From contig CANGNF010000030.1 in assembly GCA_947455205.1 (NCBI GenBank), forward strand, positions 1 to 62,221: 62,221 nucleotides of DNA, given 5' to 3'. The notes below the pieces were generated by a model. The model made no database searches. It saw only the letters and a list, made by a program, of their open reading frames with translations, and was not told the origin of the DNA. This document shows, one piece after another, positions 24,486 to 33,427 of this stretch. The stretch comes from Acetobacteraceae bacterium. GTDB taxonomy: Bacteria > Pseudomonadota > Alphaproteobacteria > Acetobacterales > Acetobacteraceae. Within the stretch, counting starts at the first letter, position 1. Each line of letters opens with the position of its first letter. Position numbers and translations under genes: made by a program.

Positions 24486-24600
24486 TTCAACGCCGCAAGC
24501 GGCCGTCCGTCCGCGCCGCAAGAAGCGGGGCCGTCCGCGCCGCATGCGGCCGGGCCTTCAACGCCGCAAGCGGCGGGCCTTCACCGCCGCGGCCGCTCGG
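24486..24600. repeat. Short palindromic repeat array, about 24-bp period
   Basis: Five units with cores GCCGC-AA-GCGGC (24492-24503 and 24563-24574), GCCGC-AAGAA-GCGGG (24515-24529), GCCGC-AT-GCGGC (24539-24550) and a degenerate GCCGCGGC (24586 on) are separated by CCGTCC or GGGCCTTCA linkers at 23-24 bp steps. The array fills most of the space between the protease gene and hrpB, and its last unit encodes the final residues of HrpB. It resembles the 9641-9975 array in design but not in sequence. Confidence 0.75.
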
Positions 24601-27079
24601 GCGGCGGCGTCGCGGTGCTGGGGTCTTCCGGCCAGTCATGCTTGGGGTAGCGGCCCCGCATGTCCTTGCGGGCGTCCAGCCAGCCCGCCTTCCAGAACGC
24701 CCCGAGGTCGCCGGTGATGGCGATGGGTCGCCCGGCCGGTGACAGCAGCGAGACCTGCAACGGCACCCGCCCCTCCGCCAGCTTCGGCAGCGTGGCCAGC
24801 CCGTACAGGTGCTGCGCCCGCGCCTCCAGCGTCGGCGTCTCGCGCGCATAGTCGATACCGGCGCTGCGCCCGACCAGCAGCGGCAGCCGGGTCGGCAGCG
24901 CCTGGTCCAGCCGCTGCCGCCGCTCCCATGGCAGCGCACCCAACAGAATGTCGGTCAGGTTCAGCCCACTCAGTTCGCCCAGCCTGGTCATGCCGTGCAG
25001 GTGCGGCGCCAGCCAGTCCTGCACGCCCGCCAGCAGCGCGGCCTCGGACAGATCCGGCCAGGCCTCGCCCTCCACCCGCCTGAGCCAGCCGATGCGCGCC
25101 TGGACCTGCTTCGCGGCGTCGGTCCAGGGCAGGTCGCGCAGCCCGCGTTCCGCCACCGCCGTGGCCAGCGCCGCCGCCACCGTGGCCGGGTCGGCATGGG
25201 GGATGGTCGCCTCCTCCAGCACCAGCGGGCCGAAGCGCAGCCGCCGCCGGCTCTGCACCGCCCCGGCGCGGGCGTCGAAGGCGGCGCCTTCCTCGCGCAC
25301 GAAGCGGGCGGGGAAGCGCGCTTCCAGCGTGGCGCGGTCCAGCGGCGCGGCCATGCGGATGCGCGCCTCGGTGCCCTGCAATTCCAGGTCCGCCACCGCC
25401 AGCAGGGCCTGGCCGGCCAGCGGGTCGATGCTGGCCAGCCGCGCCCCCTGGCCGCTGGCCATGCGAAAGGCGCCGGCCATCACCCCGCGCCTTGCGGCGA
25501 TGCGATCCGGAAAGCCCGCCGCCAGCAGCGCGCCGGCATCGCCCTCGGCCTCGGTATTGCCATGCACATGCAGCCGCCGCCGATGCAGGCTGGCGGCGCG
25601 GCGGATGCGGTGGATCGCGCCACGGTCCGCCTCGGCCGATCCATGGCCATGCAGCAGGTCCAGCCGCAGCTGGATGTCGCTCGGCGCCTCCCGCCCGCGG
25701 ATCGGGTCGCGCTCCTCCAGCAGGGCGGCCAGGTCGGCGGCCAGCGCCTTCTCGCCTTCGGTCTCCGCCGCCAGCAGCATGCGCGCCAGCCGGGGGTGGG
25801 TGCCCATGCGGGCCATGCGGCGGCCCATGGCGGTGACGCGCCCGGCCTCGTCCAGCGCGTCCAGCTCCGCCAGCAGCGCCCGCGCCACCTGGAAGGTCCG
25901 CAGCGGCGGCGGGTCCAGGAAGGCCAGCGCCGCCGGCTCGGTCCCCCAGGCCGCAAGGTCCAGCGCCAGGCCGGAGAGTTCCGCCTCCAGCATCTCCGGC
26001 CGGTCCTGCGCCGCCAGGCCGCGATGCAGCGCCTCGGTCCACAGCCGCACCGCAACACCCGGCCCCTGCCGCCCGGCGCGGCCGGCGCGCTGCTCGGCGG
26101 CGGCCTTGGAGATGCGGACGGTGACCAGGCGGGAAAGCCCGGTCGCGGCATCCAGCTGCGGCGTGCGGCGGAAGCCGCCATCCACCACGATGCGCACGCC
26201 CGGCACGGTCAGCGAGGTCTCGGCGATGCTGGTCGCCAGCACCACCTTCCGGCGGGTCGAAGGCCCCAGCGCGCGGTCCTGCTCGGCCGGCGGCATCTCG
26301 CCATGCAGCGGCAGCACCTCGGCCTCGATGCCGTCCAGCCGCTCGGCGGTGCGGCGGATCTCGCTCCAGCCGGGCAGGAAGGCCAGCACGTCGCCGGGGT
26401 GGTCGCGCAGCGCGCCGCGGATGGCGGTGGCCATGGCGTCCGGCAGCTCGCGCAGCTCCTTCAGGTCGCGCAGCCGGTATTCCTGCGCCACCGGGTAGGC
26501 GCGCCCCAGGCTCTCCACCACCGGGGCCGGCTCGCTCTCGCCCACGCCGCGCCGCATCAGCGTGGCGAAGACGCCGCCATCCAGCGTGGCGGACATCGCC
26601 AGCAGCCGCAGCTCCGGCCGCAGCTCCCGCTGCAGGTCCAGGCACAGCGCCAGCGCCAGGTCGGTGTCCAGGTTGCGCTCATGCGCCTCGTCGAAGATGA
26701 CGGCGGCGACGCCCTCCAGCCCCGGGTCGGATTGCAGCCGGCGCACCAACAGCCCCTCGGTGATGACCTCCACCCGCATGCCGGGGCCGGCCACGCGGTC
26801 CAGCCTGGTCGCCAGGCCGATGCTCTCGCCCAGCGCCTCGCCGCACAGATCCGCCATGCGGCGGGCGGCGGCGCGGGCCGCCACGCGCCGGGGCTCCAGC
26901 ACCACGATCTTCTGGCCCGCCGCCCAGGCTTCCTCGCGCAGCACCAGCGGCACCAGCGTGGTCTTGCCGGCGCCGGGTGCCGCGATCAGCACGGCGTTGC
27001 TCGCTGCCCGCAGCGCGGCGGTCAGCGCCGGCAGGGCTTCGACAACGGGCAGGTCGGTAGGCAGGTTGGCCAGGTCCAT
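24581..27079 (-). CDS. hrpB: ATP-dependent RNA helicase HrpB
   Basis: An 832-residue DEAH-box helicase. Walker A is APGAGKTT near residue 35, then the DEAH box in VIFDEAHERNLDTD, motif III MSATLDG, ATSIAETSLTVPGVR and motif VI QRAGRAGRQGPG. Helicase-associated domains and the HrpB-specific C-terminal region (LPLLVGRSAGIDYARETPTLEAR, in parts, and KHDWPEDP) complete the normal length. The cellular role of HrpB is poorly defined; RNA remodelling is the family assignment. Start ATG 27079 gives MDLANLPTDLPV. The terminal PPERPRR lies within the repeat array at 24486-24600. Confidence 0.94.
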   Translation of the reverse strand: MDLANLPTDLPVVEALPALTAALRAASNAVLIAAPGAGKTTLVPLVLREEAWAAGQKIVVLEPRRVAARAAARRMADLCGEALGESIGLATRLDRVAGPGMRVEVITEGLLVRRLQSDPGLEGVAAVIFDEAHERNLDTDLALALCLDLQRELRPELRLLAMSATLDGGVFATLMRRGVGESEPAPVVESLGRAYPVAQEYRLRDLKELRELPDAMATAIRGALRDHPGDVLAFLPGWSEIRRTAERLDGIEAEVLPLHGEMPPAEQDRALGPSTRRKVVLATSIAETSLTVPGVRIVVDGGFRRTPQLDAATGLSRLVTVRISKAAAEQRAGRAGRQGPGVAVRLWTEALHRGLAAQDRPEMLEAELSGLALDLAAWGTEPAALAFLDPPPLRTFQVARALLAELDALDEAGRVTAMGRRMARMGTHPRLARMLLAAETEGEKALAADLAALLEERDPIRGREAPSDIQLRLDLLHGHGSAEADRGAIHRIRRAASLHRRRLHVHGNTEAEGDAGALLAAGFPDRIAARRGVMAGAFRMASGQGARLASIDPLAGQALLAVADLELQGTEARIRMAAPLDRATLEARFPARFVREEGAAFDARAGAVQSRRRLRFGPLVLEEATIPHADPATVAAALATAVAERGLRDLPWTDAAKQVQARIGWLRRVEGEAWPDLSEAALLAGVQDWLAPHLHGMTRLGELSGLNLTDILLGALPWERRQRLDQALPTRLPLLVGRSAGIDYARETPTLEARAQHLYGLATLPKLAEGRVPLQVSLLSPAGRPIAITGDLGAFWKAGWLDARKDMRGRYPKHDWPEDPSTATPPPERPRR

Positions 27080-27164
27080 GCGCTGCCTGTACGGCGGCCC
27101 CGCGCCCCCGGCAACTTGACGGGGCCGGCCCCAGCCCGGACCCTGGCCGCCACAGGTCCAAGGA

Positions 27165-29207
27165 ATGCCCCAGTTGCGCCAGCTCGTCGCCGCCGATACC
27201 GGCGGCACCTTCACCGATGTCGCGGTCTACGACCCCGCCAGCGGCAGCCTCAGCTTCGGCAAGACCCTGACCACATATGCCGACCTGGTGGACGGCGTGC
27301 TGACCGGCCTGGGCGAGACCGGCGCCGCGCCTGACGGCATCGCCCTGCTGCGCCACGGCACCACGCATGTGATCAACGCCTTCCTGCAACGGCGCGGCGC
27401 CAGGACCGCCCTGGTGACCACCGAGGGCTTCCGCGACGTGCTGGAGATTGCCCGCGGCAACCGCCCCGTCCCCTTCGACCTGTCCTTCCGCCGCGACCCG
27501 CCGCTGGTGCCGCGCCCCCTGCGGTTCGAGGTCGCCGAGCGCATCGCCGCCGATGGCCAGGTGATCGCCCCGCTGGACGTGGCAGCCCTGGAAGCGCTGG
27601 TGCCGGCGCTGGAAGGCGTGGAGGCCATCGCCATCAGCTTCCTCAACGCCTACGCCAACCCGGCGCATGAGGACCAGGCCGCCGCCTACCTGCGCGCCGC
27701 GTTGCCCGGCGCCTACGTCACCACCGGGTCTGCCCTGTCGCGCGAATGGTTCGAGTACGAGCGCAGCAGCACCGCCGCCGCCAATGCCTTCGTGGGCCCC
27801 AAGGTGGCCGCCTATGCCGCCGGCTTCGCCACCCGGCTGGGCGAACGTGGTTTCACCGGAACGCTGGCGATGATGGGCAGCAATGGCGGCGCCATGCCCT
27901 TTCCGGCTGCCGTGCAGCGCCCGATCTCCCTGGTGGAGAGCGGCCCGATCGGTGGCGTCATCGCCGCCGCCGACTACGCCCGGGCGCTCGGCATTCCGCG
28001 CATGGTCGCCTTCGACATGGGCGGCACCACGGCCAAATGCGCCCTGGTGGAGGATGGCGGCTTTGAGGTGCAGTCCACCTACTGGGTCGGCGGCTATGAG
28101 CGCGGCTTCCCGATCCGCACGCCGGTGCTGGACATCGTGGAGGTCGGCGCCGGCGGTGGCTCCATCGCCTGGGTGGACCCGCAGGGCCGCTTGCGCGTCG
28201 GCCCGCGCAGCGCGGGCAGTGAGCCAGGGCCGGTCGCCTTCGGCCGTGGTGGCACGGAGCCCACGGTGACCGACGCCAACCTGGTGCTGGGCCGCATCGG
28301 CGGCGCCAACTTCCTGGGTGGCAAGCTGGCGCTGGACCGCGACGGCGCGGCGGCGGCGATCATGGCCCGGCTGGCCACACCGCTGGGCTACGACAATGCG
28401 GAGGTGGTGGCCCGCGGCGTGCTGGACCTGGCGAGCACGCTGATGGCCGGCGCGATCAAGGAAATCACCGTGGCGCGCGGGCATGACGTGCGCGACTTCG
28501 TCCTTTGTGCCTTCGGTGGCGGCGGCCCGCTCTTCGCTGGCGACCTGGCGCGCAGCCTCGGCATCCCCCGCGTGCTGATCCCGCCGCAGCCGGGCAACTT
28601 CTCCGCGCTGGGCATGCTGCTGGCCGGGGCGCGGCTGGACGTTTCTCGGAGTGTCGTGGCCGACCTCTCCGCCGCCGGCATCGCCACCCTGGCCGAAGCC
28701 GTGGCCGCCGTGCGCGCCGAAGCCCTGGCCGCCGCCAGCGCCGAGTTCGCCGGCGCGCCCGCCACGCTGCGGGCACTGGCGGAAATGCGCTATCGCGGCC
28801 AGCGCCACACCGTGCTGGTGGAGTTGGGCGAGACGGTGGAGGCCCCCGCCATCCGCGCTGCCTTCGAGGCGATCTACGCCAAGCGCTACGGCCGCAGCCT
28901 GGGCGACGACTTCCAGCCGGAAATCGTCGCACTCCGCATCATCGCGGAAGCGCCGACCGCCCGCCCCGCCCTGGCCGCGCTGGCACCCACCGCCACCGTT
29001 GCGCCGCAGCCCGTGGCCCACCGCCCGCTGCACACGCGGGCCGGCTGGGTGGAAGCGCCGGTCTGGCGGCGCGAACACCTGCCCGCCGGCTTCGCCTTCA
29101 CCGGCCCGGCGATCATCGAGGAATACGGCGCCACCATGCTGCTGGGCAGCGGCGATGCCGCCCGCGTCGGCGCCTTGGGTGAGATCAGCGTGGAGATTGC
29201 CCCATGA
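27165..29207 (+). CDS. hyuA: Hydantoinase/oxoprolinase family protein, subunit A
   Basis: A 680-residue protein of the HyuA family. The ASKHA-type ATP-binding domain starts VAADTGGTFTDVAVYD, with LLRHGTTHVINAFLQR, SNGGAMPF, VESGPIGGVIAA and FDMGGTTAKCAL, followed by the C-terminal Hydantoinase A domain (FGGGGPLFAGDLARSLGI). Subunit A works with HyuB in ATP-driven ring opening of hydantoins, oxoproline or related imides. It overlaps hyuB by ATGA and heads a four-gene unit with a receptor and an MFS transporter. The substrate is unknown. Confidence 0.93.
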   Translation: MPQLRQLVAADTGGTFTDVAVYDPASGSLSFGKTLTTYADLVDGVLTGLGETGAAPDGIALLRHGTTHVINAFLQRRGARTALVTTEGFRDVLEIARGNRPVPFDLSFRRDPPLVPRPLRFEVAERIAADGQVIAPLDVAALEALVPALEGVEAIAISFLNAYANPAHEDQAAAYLRAALPGAYVTTGSALSREWFEYERSSTAAANAFVGPKVAAYAAGFATRLGERGFTGTLAMMGSNGGAMPFPAAVQRPISLVESGPIGGVIAAADYARALGIPRMVAFDMGGTTAKCALVEDGGFEVQSTYWVGGYERGFPIRTPVLDIVEVGAGGGSIAWVDPQGRLRVGPRSAGSEPGPVAFGRGGTEPTVTDANLVLGRIGGANFLGGKLALDRDGAAAAIMARLATPLGYDNAEVVARGVLDLASTLMAGAIKEITVARGHDVRDFVLCAFGGGGPLFAGDLARSLGIPRVLIPPQPGNFSALGMLLAGARLDVSRSVVADLSAAGIATLAEAVAAVRAEALAAASAEFAGAPATLRALAEMRYRGQRHTVLVELGETVEAPAIRAAFEAIYAKRYGRSLGDDFQPEIVALRIIAEAPTARPALAALAPTATVAPQPVAHRPLHTRAGWVEAPVWRREHLPAGFAFTGPAIIEEYGATMLLGSGDAARVGALGEISVEIAP

Positions 29208-30937
29208 GCGACCCGATCACGCTGGAGATCATCCGCCACGAACTCCTCTCGATCCCCAACCAGATCGAGAAGAACATCGAGCGCACCGCCTTCTCCCCCT
29301 TGGTGCAGGAGTACAAGGACTACGCCGTTGGCCTGGTGGACCCCGAGGGCGCGCTGGTCTGCCAGTCCCGCGGCAGCCTGCCGATCTTCGTCGCCAACGC
29401 GCTGGGCACCGCCGTGCGGTCCGGCCTGGCCACCTATGGCGCTGACAACCTGCACCACGGCGACGCCGTCATCAGCAACGAGGCCGCGACGCTGGGCCAG
29501 CACCTGAACAACGTGGTGCTGTACACGCCGGTGCGGGCGGAGGGCGTGCTGCTCGGCTTCTTCGCCGTGCTGGTGCATTGGATGGACCTGGGCGGCATGG
29601 CTGTCGGCAGCAGCGCCGTCACCACCAGCACCGACATCTGGCAGGAAGGCATCCAGTACCCCACGGTGAAGCTGCTGTCCCGGGGCGAGCGGCAGCACGA
29701 AATCTTCCGCATCATCTCCGCCAATACCCGCTTCCCCCGCCTGGTGCTGGGCGACCTGGAGGCGCAGATCGCCGGCTGCCTGCTGGGCCGCGACATGGTG
29801 CTGGAAGTGCTGCGCCGCCGCGGCGCCGCGACCCTGGCCGAGGCCATCGCCACCATGCGCCGCCAGGCCGACAGCCAGGCCGCCAGCGTCATCCGCAGCA
29901 TTCCGCCCGGCGTCTTCACCGCCGAGGCCTACCTGGACGATGACGGCATCCGCCTGGGCCAGACCATCCCGGTGAAGGTCGCCATTCACGCGGATGGCGA
30001 GCGGCTGACCGTGGACCTCTCCGGCCTCGGCGCGCAGATGGCCGGGCCTTCCAACGCCGGCCGCAATGGCGGCGCGGTGGCGGCCAGCCGCATCGCCGCC
30101 AAGTACCTGCTGACGCCGGAGGAGCCGGTGAACCAGGGCGACTTCGACCGCCTGGTGGTGGAGGCCCCCGACGGCACCTTCCTGACCGCGCGGCCGGAAG
30201 CTCCCATCGCCGGGTCCGGCAACACCATCCCCACCGTGGTGGACACCATTCTCCGCGCGCTCGGCGAAGCCCTGCCGGCCCGCGCCCGCGCCGCCCACCA
30301 CGGCACCTATGGCGTGCATTCCATGGCCGGCCGCCTGCCGCATACCGGGGAGCTGTTCTACAACCTGGACACCGCCACCGGCGGCTGGGGCGCCACCGCG
30401 GACGAAGACGGCGCCTTCCCCCTGCGCAGCAACGCGCATGGCGACGTGCCCGACATTCCCGCGGAGATGCAGGAAGCACTGTACCCCTATCGGCTGCGCG
30501 GCAAGCGGCTGCGGCCGGACAGTGGCGGCGCCGGGCGGCAACGCGGTGGCCTAGGCGTGGTCAAGGACTACGAGATCACGCACCCCTGCCGGCTGAACCT
30601 GAAGTTCGAGCGTGGCCAATGCCCGCCCTGGGGCCTTGCCGGCGGCGGCGACGGCGCCACCTGCTTCGTCGAGATCACCCGCAGGGACGGCACGGTGACG
30701 AAGGCGCTGAAGGGCAGCTTCGACCTCACGCCCGGTGATGCCGTGCGCGTCGTCTCCGGCGGTGGTGGTGGTTATGGCCCGGCCTGGCAGCGCCCCGCGG
30801 CCGCCGTGCTGGCCGACCTGGCGCATGGCTACATCACCCCCGACCACGCCGCCCTGGCCTATGGCCTGGTGCTGAACCCCGACGGAACCCTCAACGAAGC
30901 GGCCACTGAAGGCCGCCGCCAGGAGATGCAGGGATGA
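29204..30937 (+). CDS. hyuB: Hydantoinase B/oxoprolinase family protein
   Basis: A 577-residue HyuB subunit. It starts MSDPITLEIIRHELLSIPNQ, and SFSPLVQEYKDYAVGL-like text follows (here AFSPLVQEYKDYAVGLVDPEG). Further conserved pieces are GDAVISNEA, HWMDLGGMAVGS, FRIISANTR, and the C-terminal GGAGRQRGGLGVVKDYE. It pairs with HyuA; N-methylhydantoinase and 5-oxoprolinase complexes are the known examples. Its start overlaps hyuA by four bases and its stop overlaps the Bug receptor start by four, so stoichiometric coupled translation is likely. Confidence 0.94.
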   Translation: MSDPITLEIIRHELLSIPNQIEKNIERTAFSPLVQEYKDYAVGLVDPEGALVCQSRGSLPIFVANALGTAVRSGLATYGADNLHHGDAVISNEAATLGQHLNNVVLYTPVRAEGVLLGFFAVLVHWMDLGGMAVGSSAVTTSTDIWQEGIQYPTVKLLSRGERQHEIFRIISANTRFPRLVLGDLEAQIAGCLLGRDMVLEVLRRRGAATLAEAIATMRRQADSQAASVIRSIPPGVFTAEAYLDDDGIRLGQTIPVKVAIHADGERLTVDLSGLGAQMAGPSNAGRNGGAVAASRIAAKYLLTPEEPVNQGDFDRLVVEAPDGTFLTARPEAPIAGSGNTIPTVVDTILRALGEALPARARAAHHGTYGVHSMAGRLPHTGELFYNLDTATGGWGATADEDGAFPLRSNAHGDVPDIPAEMQEALYPYRLRGKRLRPDSGGAGRQRGGLGVVKDYEITHPCRLNLKFERGQCPPWGLAGGGDGATCFVEITRRDGTVTKALKGSFDLTPGDAVRVVSGGGGGYGPAWQRPAAAVLADLAHGYITPDHAALAYGLVLNPDGTLNEAATEGRRQEMQG

Positions 30938-31902
30938 TCGCTCGCCGCACATTGCTCGCCGCCACGCTGGCCTCGCCCGCCCTGGCCCAATCCAACGCGG
31001 AATGGCCGGACCGCCCGGTCCGCATCCTCATCGGCTTCGGCGCCGGCGGTGTCTCGGACGTCGCCACCCGCCTGCTGCTGGAAGGGCTGCGCCCGCGTCT
31101 GCCCGGCAGCGTCTTCGTGGTGGAGAATCGCGGCGGCGCTTCCGGCATGGTCGCCGCCGCGCTGGTCGCCCGCGCCGCGCCGGATGGCTACGCCCTGCTC
31201 GGCGCGCCCGGCACCATCACCATCGTGCCGTCGATGATGAAGACCCAGCAGATCGACGTGCAGAAGGACCTGGCGCCGATCAACCTCTTCGCCACCAGCC
31301 CCAACGTGCTGGTGGTGCACCCGGACTTCCCGGCCCGCACGGTGGCGGAGTTCGTCGCCCATGTGAAAGCCAAGCCGAAGGATGAGCTGGCCTATGCCCA
31401 TAGCGGCATCGGCACCACGGTGCAGCTGATGATGGGCATGGTCACCCAGGCCACCGGGCTCTCGCTGCGCGACATCCCCTATCGCAGCTCCAGCGAAAGC
31501 ATCGCCGCCTGCGTCGCCGGCCAGGTGCCGATGGTGGCGTCGTCCACCAACTCGGCGCTCGGCTTCATCCAGGCCGGCCAGGTGCGCGCCCTGGCGGTGG
31601 CCAGCCCGCGCCGCAGCAGCTTCCTGCCGGATGTCCCCACCTTCGCCGAAAGCGGCCTGCCCAGCGTGCTGTCGGACACCTGGTTCGGCCTGTTCGCGCC
31701 GCCGGCCACCGACCCCGCGCTGGTGCAACGCATCTCCACGCTCTGCGATCAGGTGATGGCGGACCCCGCCATGCGCCAACGCTTCGCCCTGCTGGGCGCC
31801 GAGCCCGTCGGCCTCGGCCCCGCCGCCTTCGCCGCCCTGATGGCGCGCGAGGTCGCCAGCTTCCGTACCCTGACCCGCCAGATGGGACTGCAACCCGAAT
31901 AG
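30934..31902 (+). CDS. Bug-family (TctC) periplasmic receptor
   Basis: A 322-residue receptor with signal peptide MIARRTLLAATLASPALA, then PVRILIGFGAGGVSDVATRL, VFVVENRGGASGMVAA, IPYRSSSESI and VPTFAESGLPSVLS. It is embedded in the hyu operon by a 4-base overlap with hyuB, and the MFS gene begins directly after its stop. It probably binds the cyclic amide, or its open-chain acid, that HyuAB handles. No TctA/TctB partner is seen, so the MFS protein may provide entry into the cytoplasm instead. Confidence 0.91.
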   Translation: MIARRTLLAATLASPALAQSNAEWPDRPVRILIGFGAGGVSDVATRLLLEGLRPRLPGSVFVVENRGGASGMVAAALVARAAPDGYALLGAPGTITIVPSMMKTQQIDVQKDLAPINLFATSPNVLVVHPDFPARTVAEFVAHVKAKPKDELAYAHSGIGTTVQLMMGMVTQATGLSLRDIPYRSSSESIAACVAGQVPMVASSTNSALGFIQAGQVRALAVASPRRSSFLPDVPTFAESGLPSVLSDTWFGLFAPPATDPALVQRISTLCDQVMADPAMRQRFALLGAEPVGLGPAAFAALMAREVASFRTLTRQMGLQPE

Positions 31903-33084
31903 ATGGCCCAACCTTCCCCCGCCGCCTCCGGCAGCCTGGTTGTCACCCTCGGCCTCGCCGCCTTCGCCACCGCCTTCGCCGGCCGGCTGACGGACCCGCT
32001 GATCGTCGTCCTCTCGCAGCACTTTGAGGCCAGCGCGGAGGACGTGGCGCTGCTGGGCGCCGCCTATACGCTGCCCTTCGCGCTGATCCAGCCCATCCTC
32101 GGCCCGGTGGGGGATGCCTATGGCAAGCAGCGCGTCATGCTGGTGGCGCTGGCCCTGACCACGCTGATGCTGGCGGCCTCCGCCTTCGCCACCACGCTGC
32201 CGATGCTGTTCTGGCTGCGCGCGCTGTCCGGCGCGGCGGCCGGGGGGGTGATGCCGCTGGCCCTGGCGGTGATGGGCGACCGGGTGCCGATGGCGCAGCG
32301 GCAGATCGCCATCTCCCGCCTGCTGGTGCTCTCCATCAGCGGCCAGGCCGCCGGCGGCTTCGTCAGCGGGTTGCTGGAGGGTTATACGGGGTGGCGCGGC
32401 GTGATGGGCCTCTGCGCCATCCTGGCCGGCGCCGCCTCGCTCGTGATGCTGCTGGCCGCCCGGCGCAGCCCGCGCGAGCCCAGCACCAGCTTCAGCCCCG
32501 GCCTGGCCATTGAGCGCTATGTCACGCTGTGGCGCACCCCGGCCGCGGTGGTCTGCTACGCCGCCGTCTTCGTCGAGGCGATCATGGTCTTCGGCCTGTT
32601 CCCCTACATCGCGCCACTGCTGGCGCTGCATGGGCTGGGCGGGCCGCCGCAGGCCGGCTTCGTCGTCGGTGCCTTCGGGGCCGGCGGGCTGGTCTATGCC
32701 GCGCTGGCGCCGATGCTGCTGCGGCGCCTGGGCCAGGGCCGCATGGTGGTGCTGGGCGGCGGGCTGGCGGCGCTGAGCTTCTGCCTGTTTGCCGTTTCGC
32801 CCTGGCTGGCGCTGTTCATCCTCAGCGGGCTGCTGCTCGGCACCGGCTTCTACATGATCCACAACAGCATCCAGACCCGGGTGACCGAGGTGGCGCCCAA
32901 GGCGCGCGGTTCCGCCACCGCCATGCACGCCTTCGCCTTCTACTGCGGCCAGTCGGTCGGGGTTGGCGTGTTCGGCGTGGCGGCGGCCGGGCTGGGTCTG
33001 GTGCCGACCCTGCTGGCCTGCGCTGTCGGCGCGCTGTCCCTGGGGGCCTGGCTTGGGGTGGGCGCCGGCGCGAACAGAAAGTGA
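31903..33084 (+). CDS. MFS transporter
   Basis: A 393-residue major facilitator protein with about 12 hydrophobic segments. The loop after segment 2 (GPVGDAYGKQRVML) is the MFS motif A, and FWLRALSGAAAGGVMPLALAVMGDRVP is typical of segment 4 in DHA-type members. The ATG follows the receptor TAG without a gap. In the operon context it could import a hyu substrate or export a product; DHA-like motifs mean drug export is also possible. It is the last gene of the unit and is followed by the structured repeats. Confidence 0.88.
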   Translation: MAQPSPAASGSLVVTLGLAAFATAFAGRLTDPLIVVLSQHFEASAEDVALLGAAYTLPFALIQPILGPVGDAYGKQRVMLVALALTTLMLAASAFATTLPMLFWLRALSGAAAGGVMPLALAVMGDRVPMAQRQIAISRLLVLSISGQAAGGFVSGLLEGYTGWRGVMGLCAILAGAASLVMLLAARRSPREPSTSFSPGLAIERYVTLWRTPAAVVCYAAVFVEAIMVFGLFPYIAPLLALHGLGGPPQAGFVVGAFGAGGLVYAALAPMLLRRLGQGRMVVLGGGLAALSFCLFAVSPWLALFILSGLLLGTGFYMIHNSIQTRVTEVAPKARGSATAMHAFAFYCGQSVGVGVFGVAAAGLGLVPTLLACAVGALSLGAWLGVGAGANRK

Positions 33085-33423
33085 TTCTGACGTCGCGACG
33101 AATGCCGTGGAATCAATGCCTTCCGCCGAGTCGCCGGAACGAATCGCTGCCCTGCGACTCGGGGCACGCCGTGGCGCCTGCGCCACAAGGACTGGTGGTT
33201 GGGGCGGCGGCCAAGCCACCAGCGCGTTCGCGCCAGGTTCCGATTCGGCGTCGGCTCGGCGACTCGGGCGCGACTCGGCGCGGCCAAAAACCCAATTACC
33301 CCAAGGGCTTGTGGCTACCGGGCCGAGTTACCCACAAGCGCGTTCGCCAATGAATCACCCTGCGTGCCCCTGGTCGGCGCCGAGTCGCATCAGGGATTCC
33401 CTGGCCCGACTCGGCGGCTGTTC
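33085..33423. other. 339-bp non-coding region with structured repeats
   Basis: No credible gene. The space holds the tail of one repeat copy and two further tandem copies of a structured element described separately. A short A5 tract (33286-33290) separates the last two. Base composition is still GC-rich and no promoter of consensus type was recognised. Frames open through it match nothing and follow the repeat periodicity. Confidence 0.7.
33126..33280 (+). repeat. Structured intergenic repeat, copies 0 (tail) and 1
   Basis: A tail stem CCGAGTCG (33126-33133) pairs with CGACTCGG (33155-33162). Copy 1 then starts with stem CTGGTGG (33192-33198) pairing with CCACCAG (33216-33222) over a 17-base loop, followed by CGCGTTCGC (33223-33231) and a degenerate CGACTCGG-rich tail (33259-33279). 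Copy 1 and copy 2 are 116 bp apart. Confidence 0.65.
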
Positions 33424-33427
33424 TCAC
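33301..33427 (+). repeat. Structured intergenic repeat, copy 2
   Basis: Stem 1 is CTTGTGG (33308-33314) with CCACAAG (33332-33338), loop 17 bases. Then come CGCGTTCGCCAATGAATCAC and stem 2 CCGAGTCG (33380-33387) with CGACTCGG (33407-33414), enclosing the palindrome CAGGGATTCCCTG. Bases 33333-33358 are identical to 34032-34057 in copy 3. The end overlaps the stop codon of the chlorite dismutase-family gene. Confidence 0.8.

Noticed and set aside
33085..33423. Possible extra gene downstream of the MFS transporter.
   Set aside because: Frames here follow the repeated hairpin element and have no start with a ribosome site.
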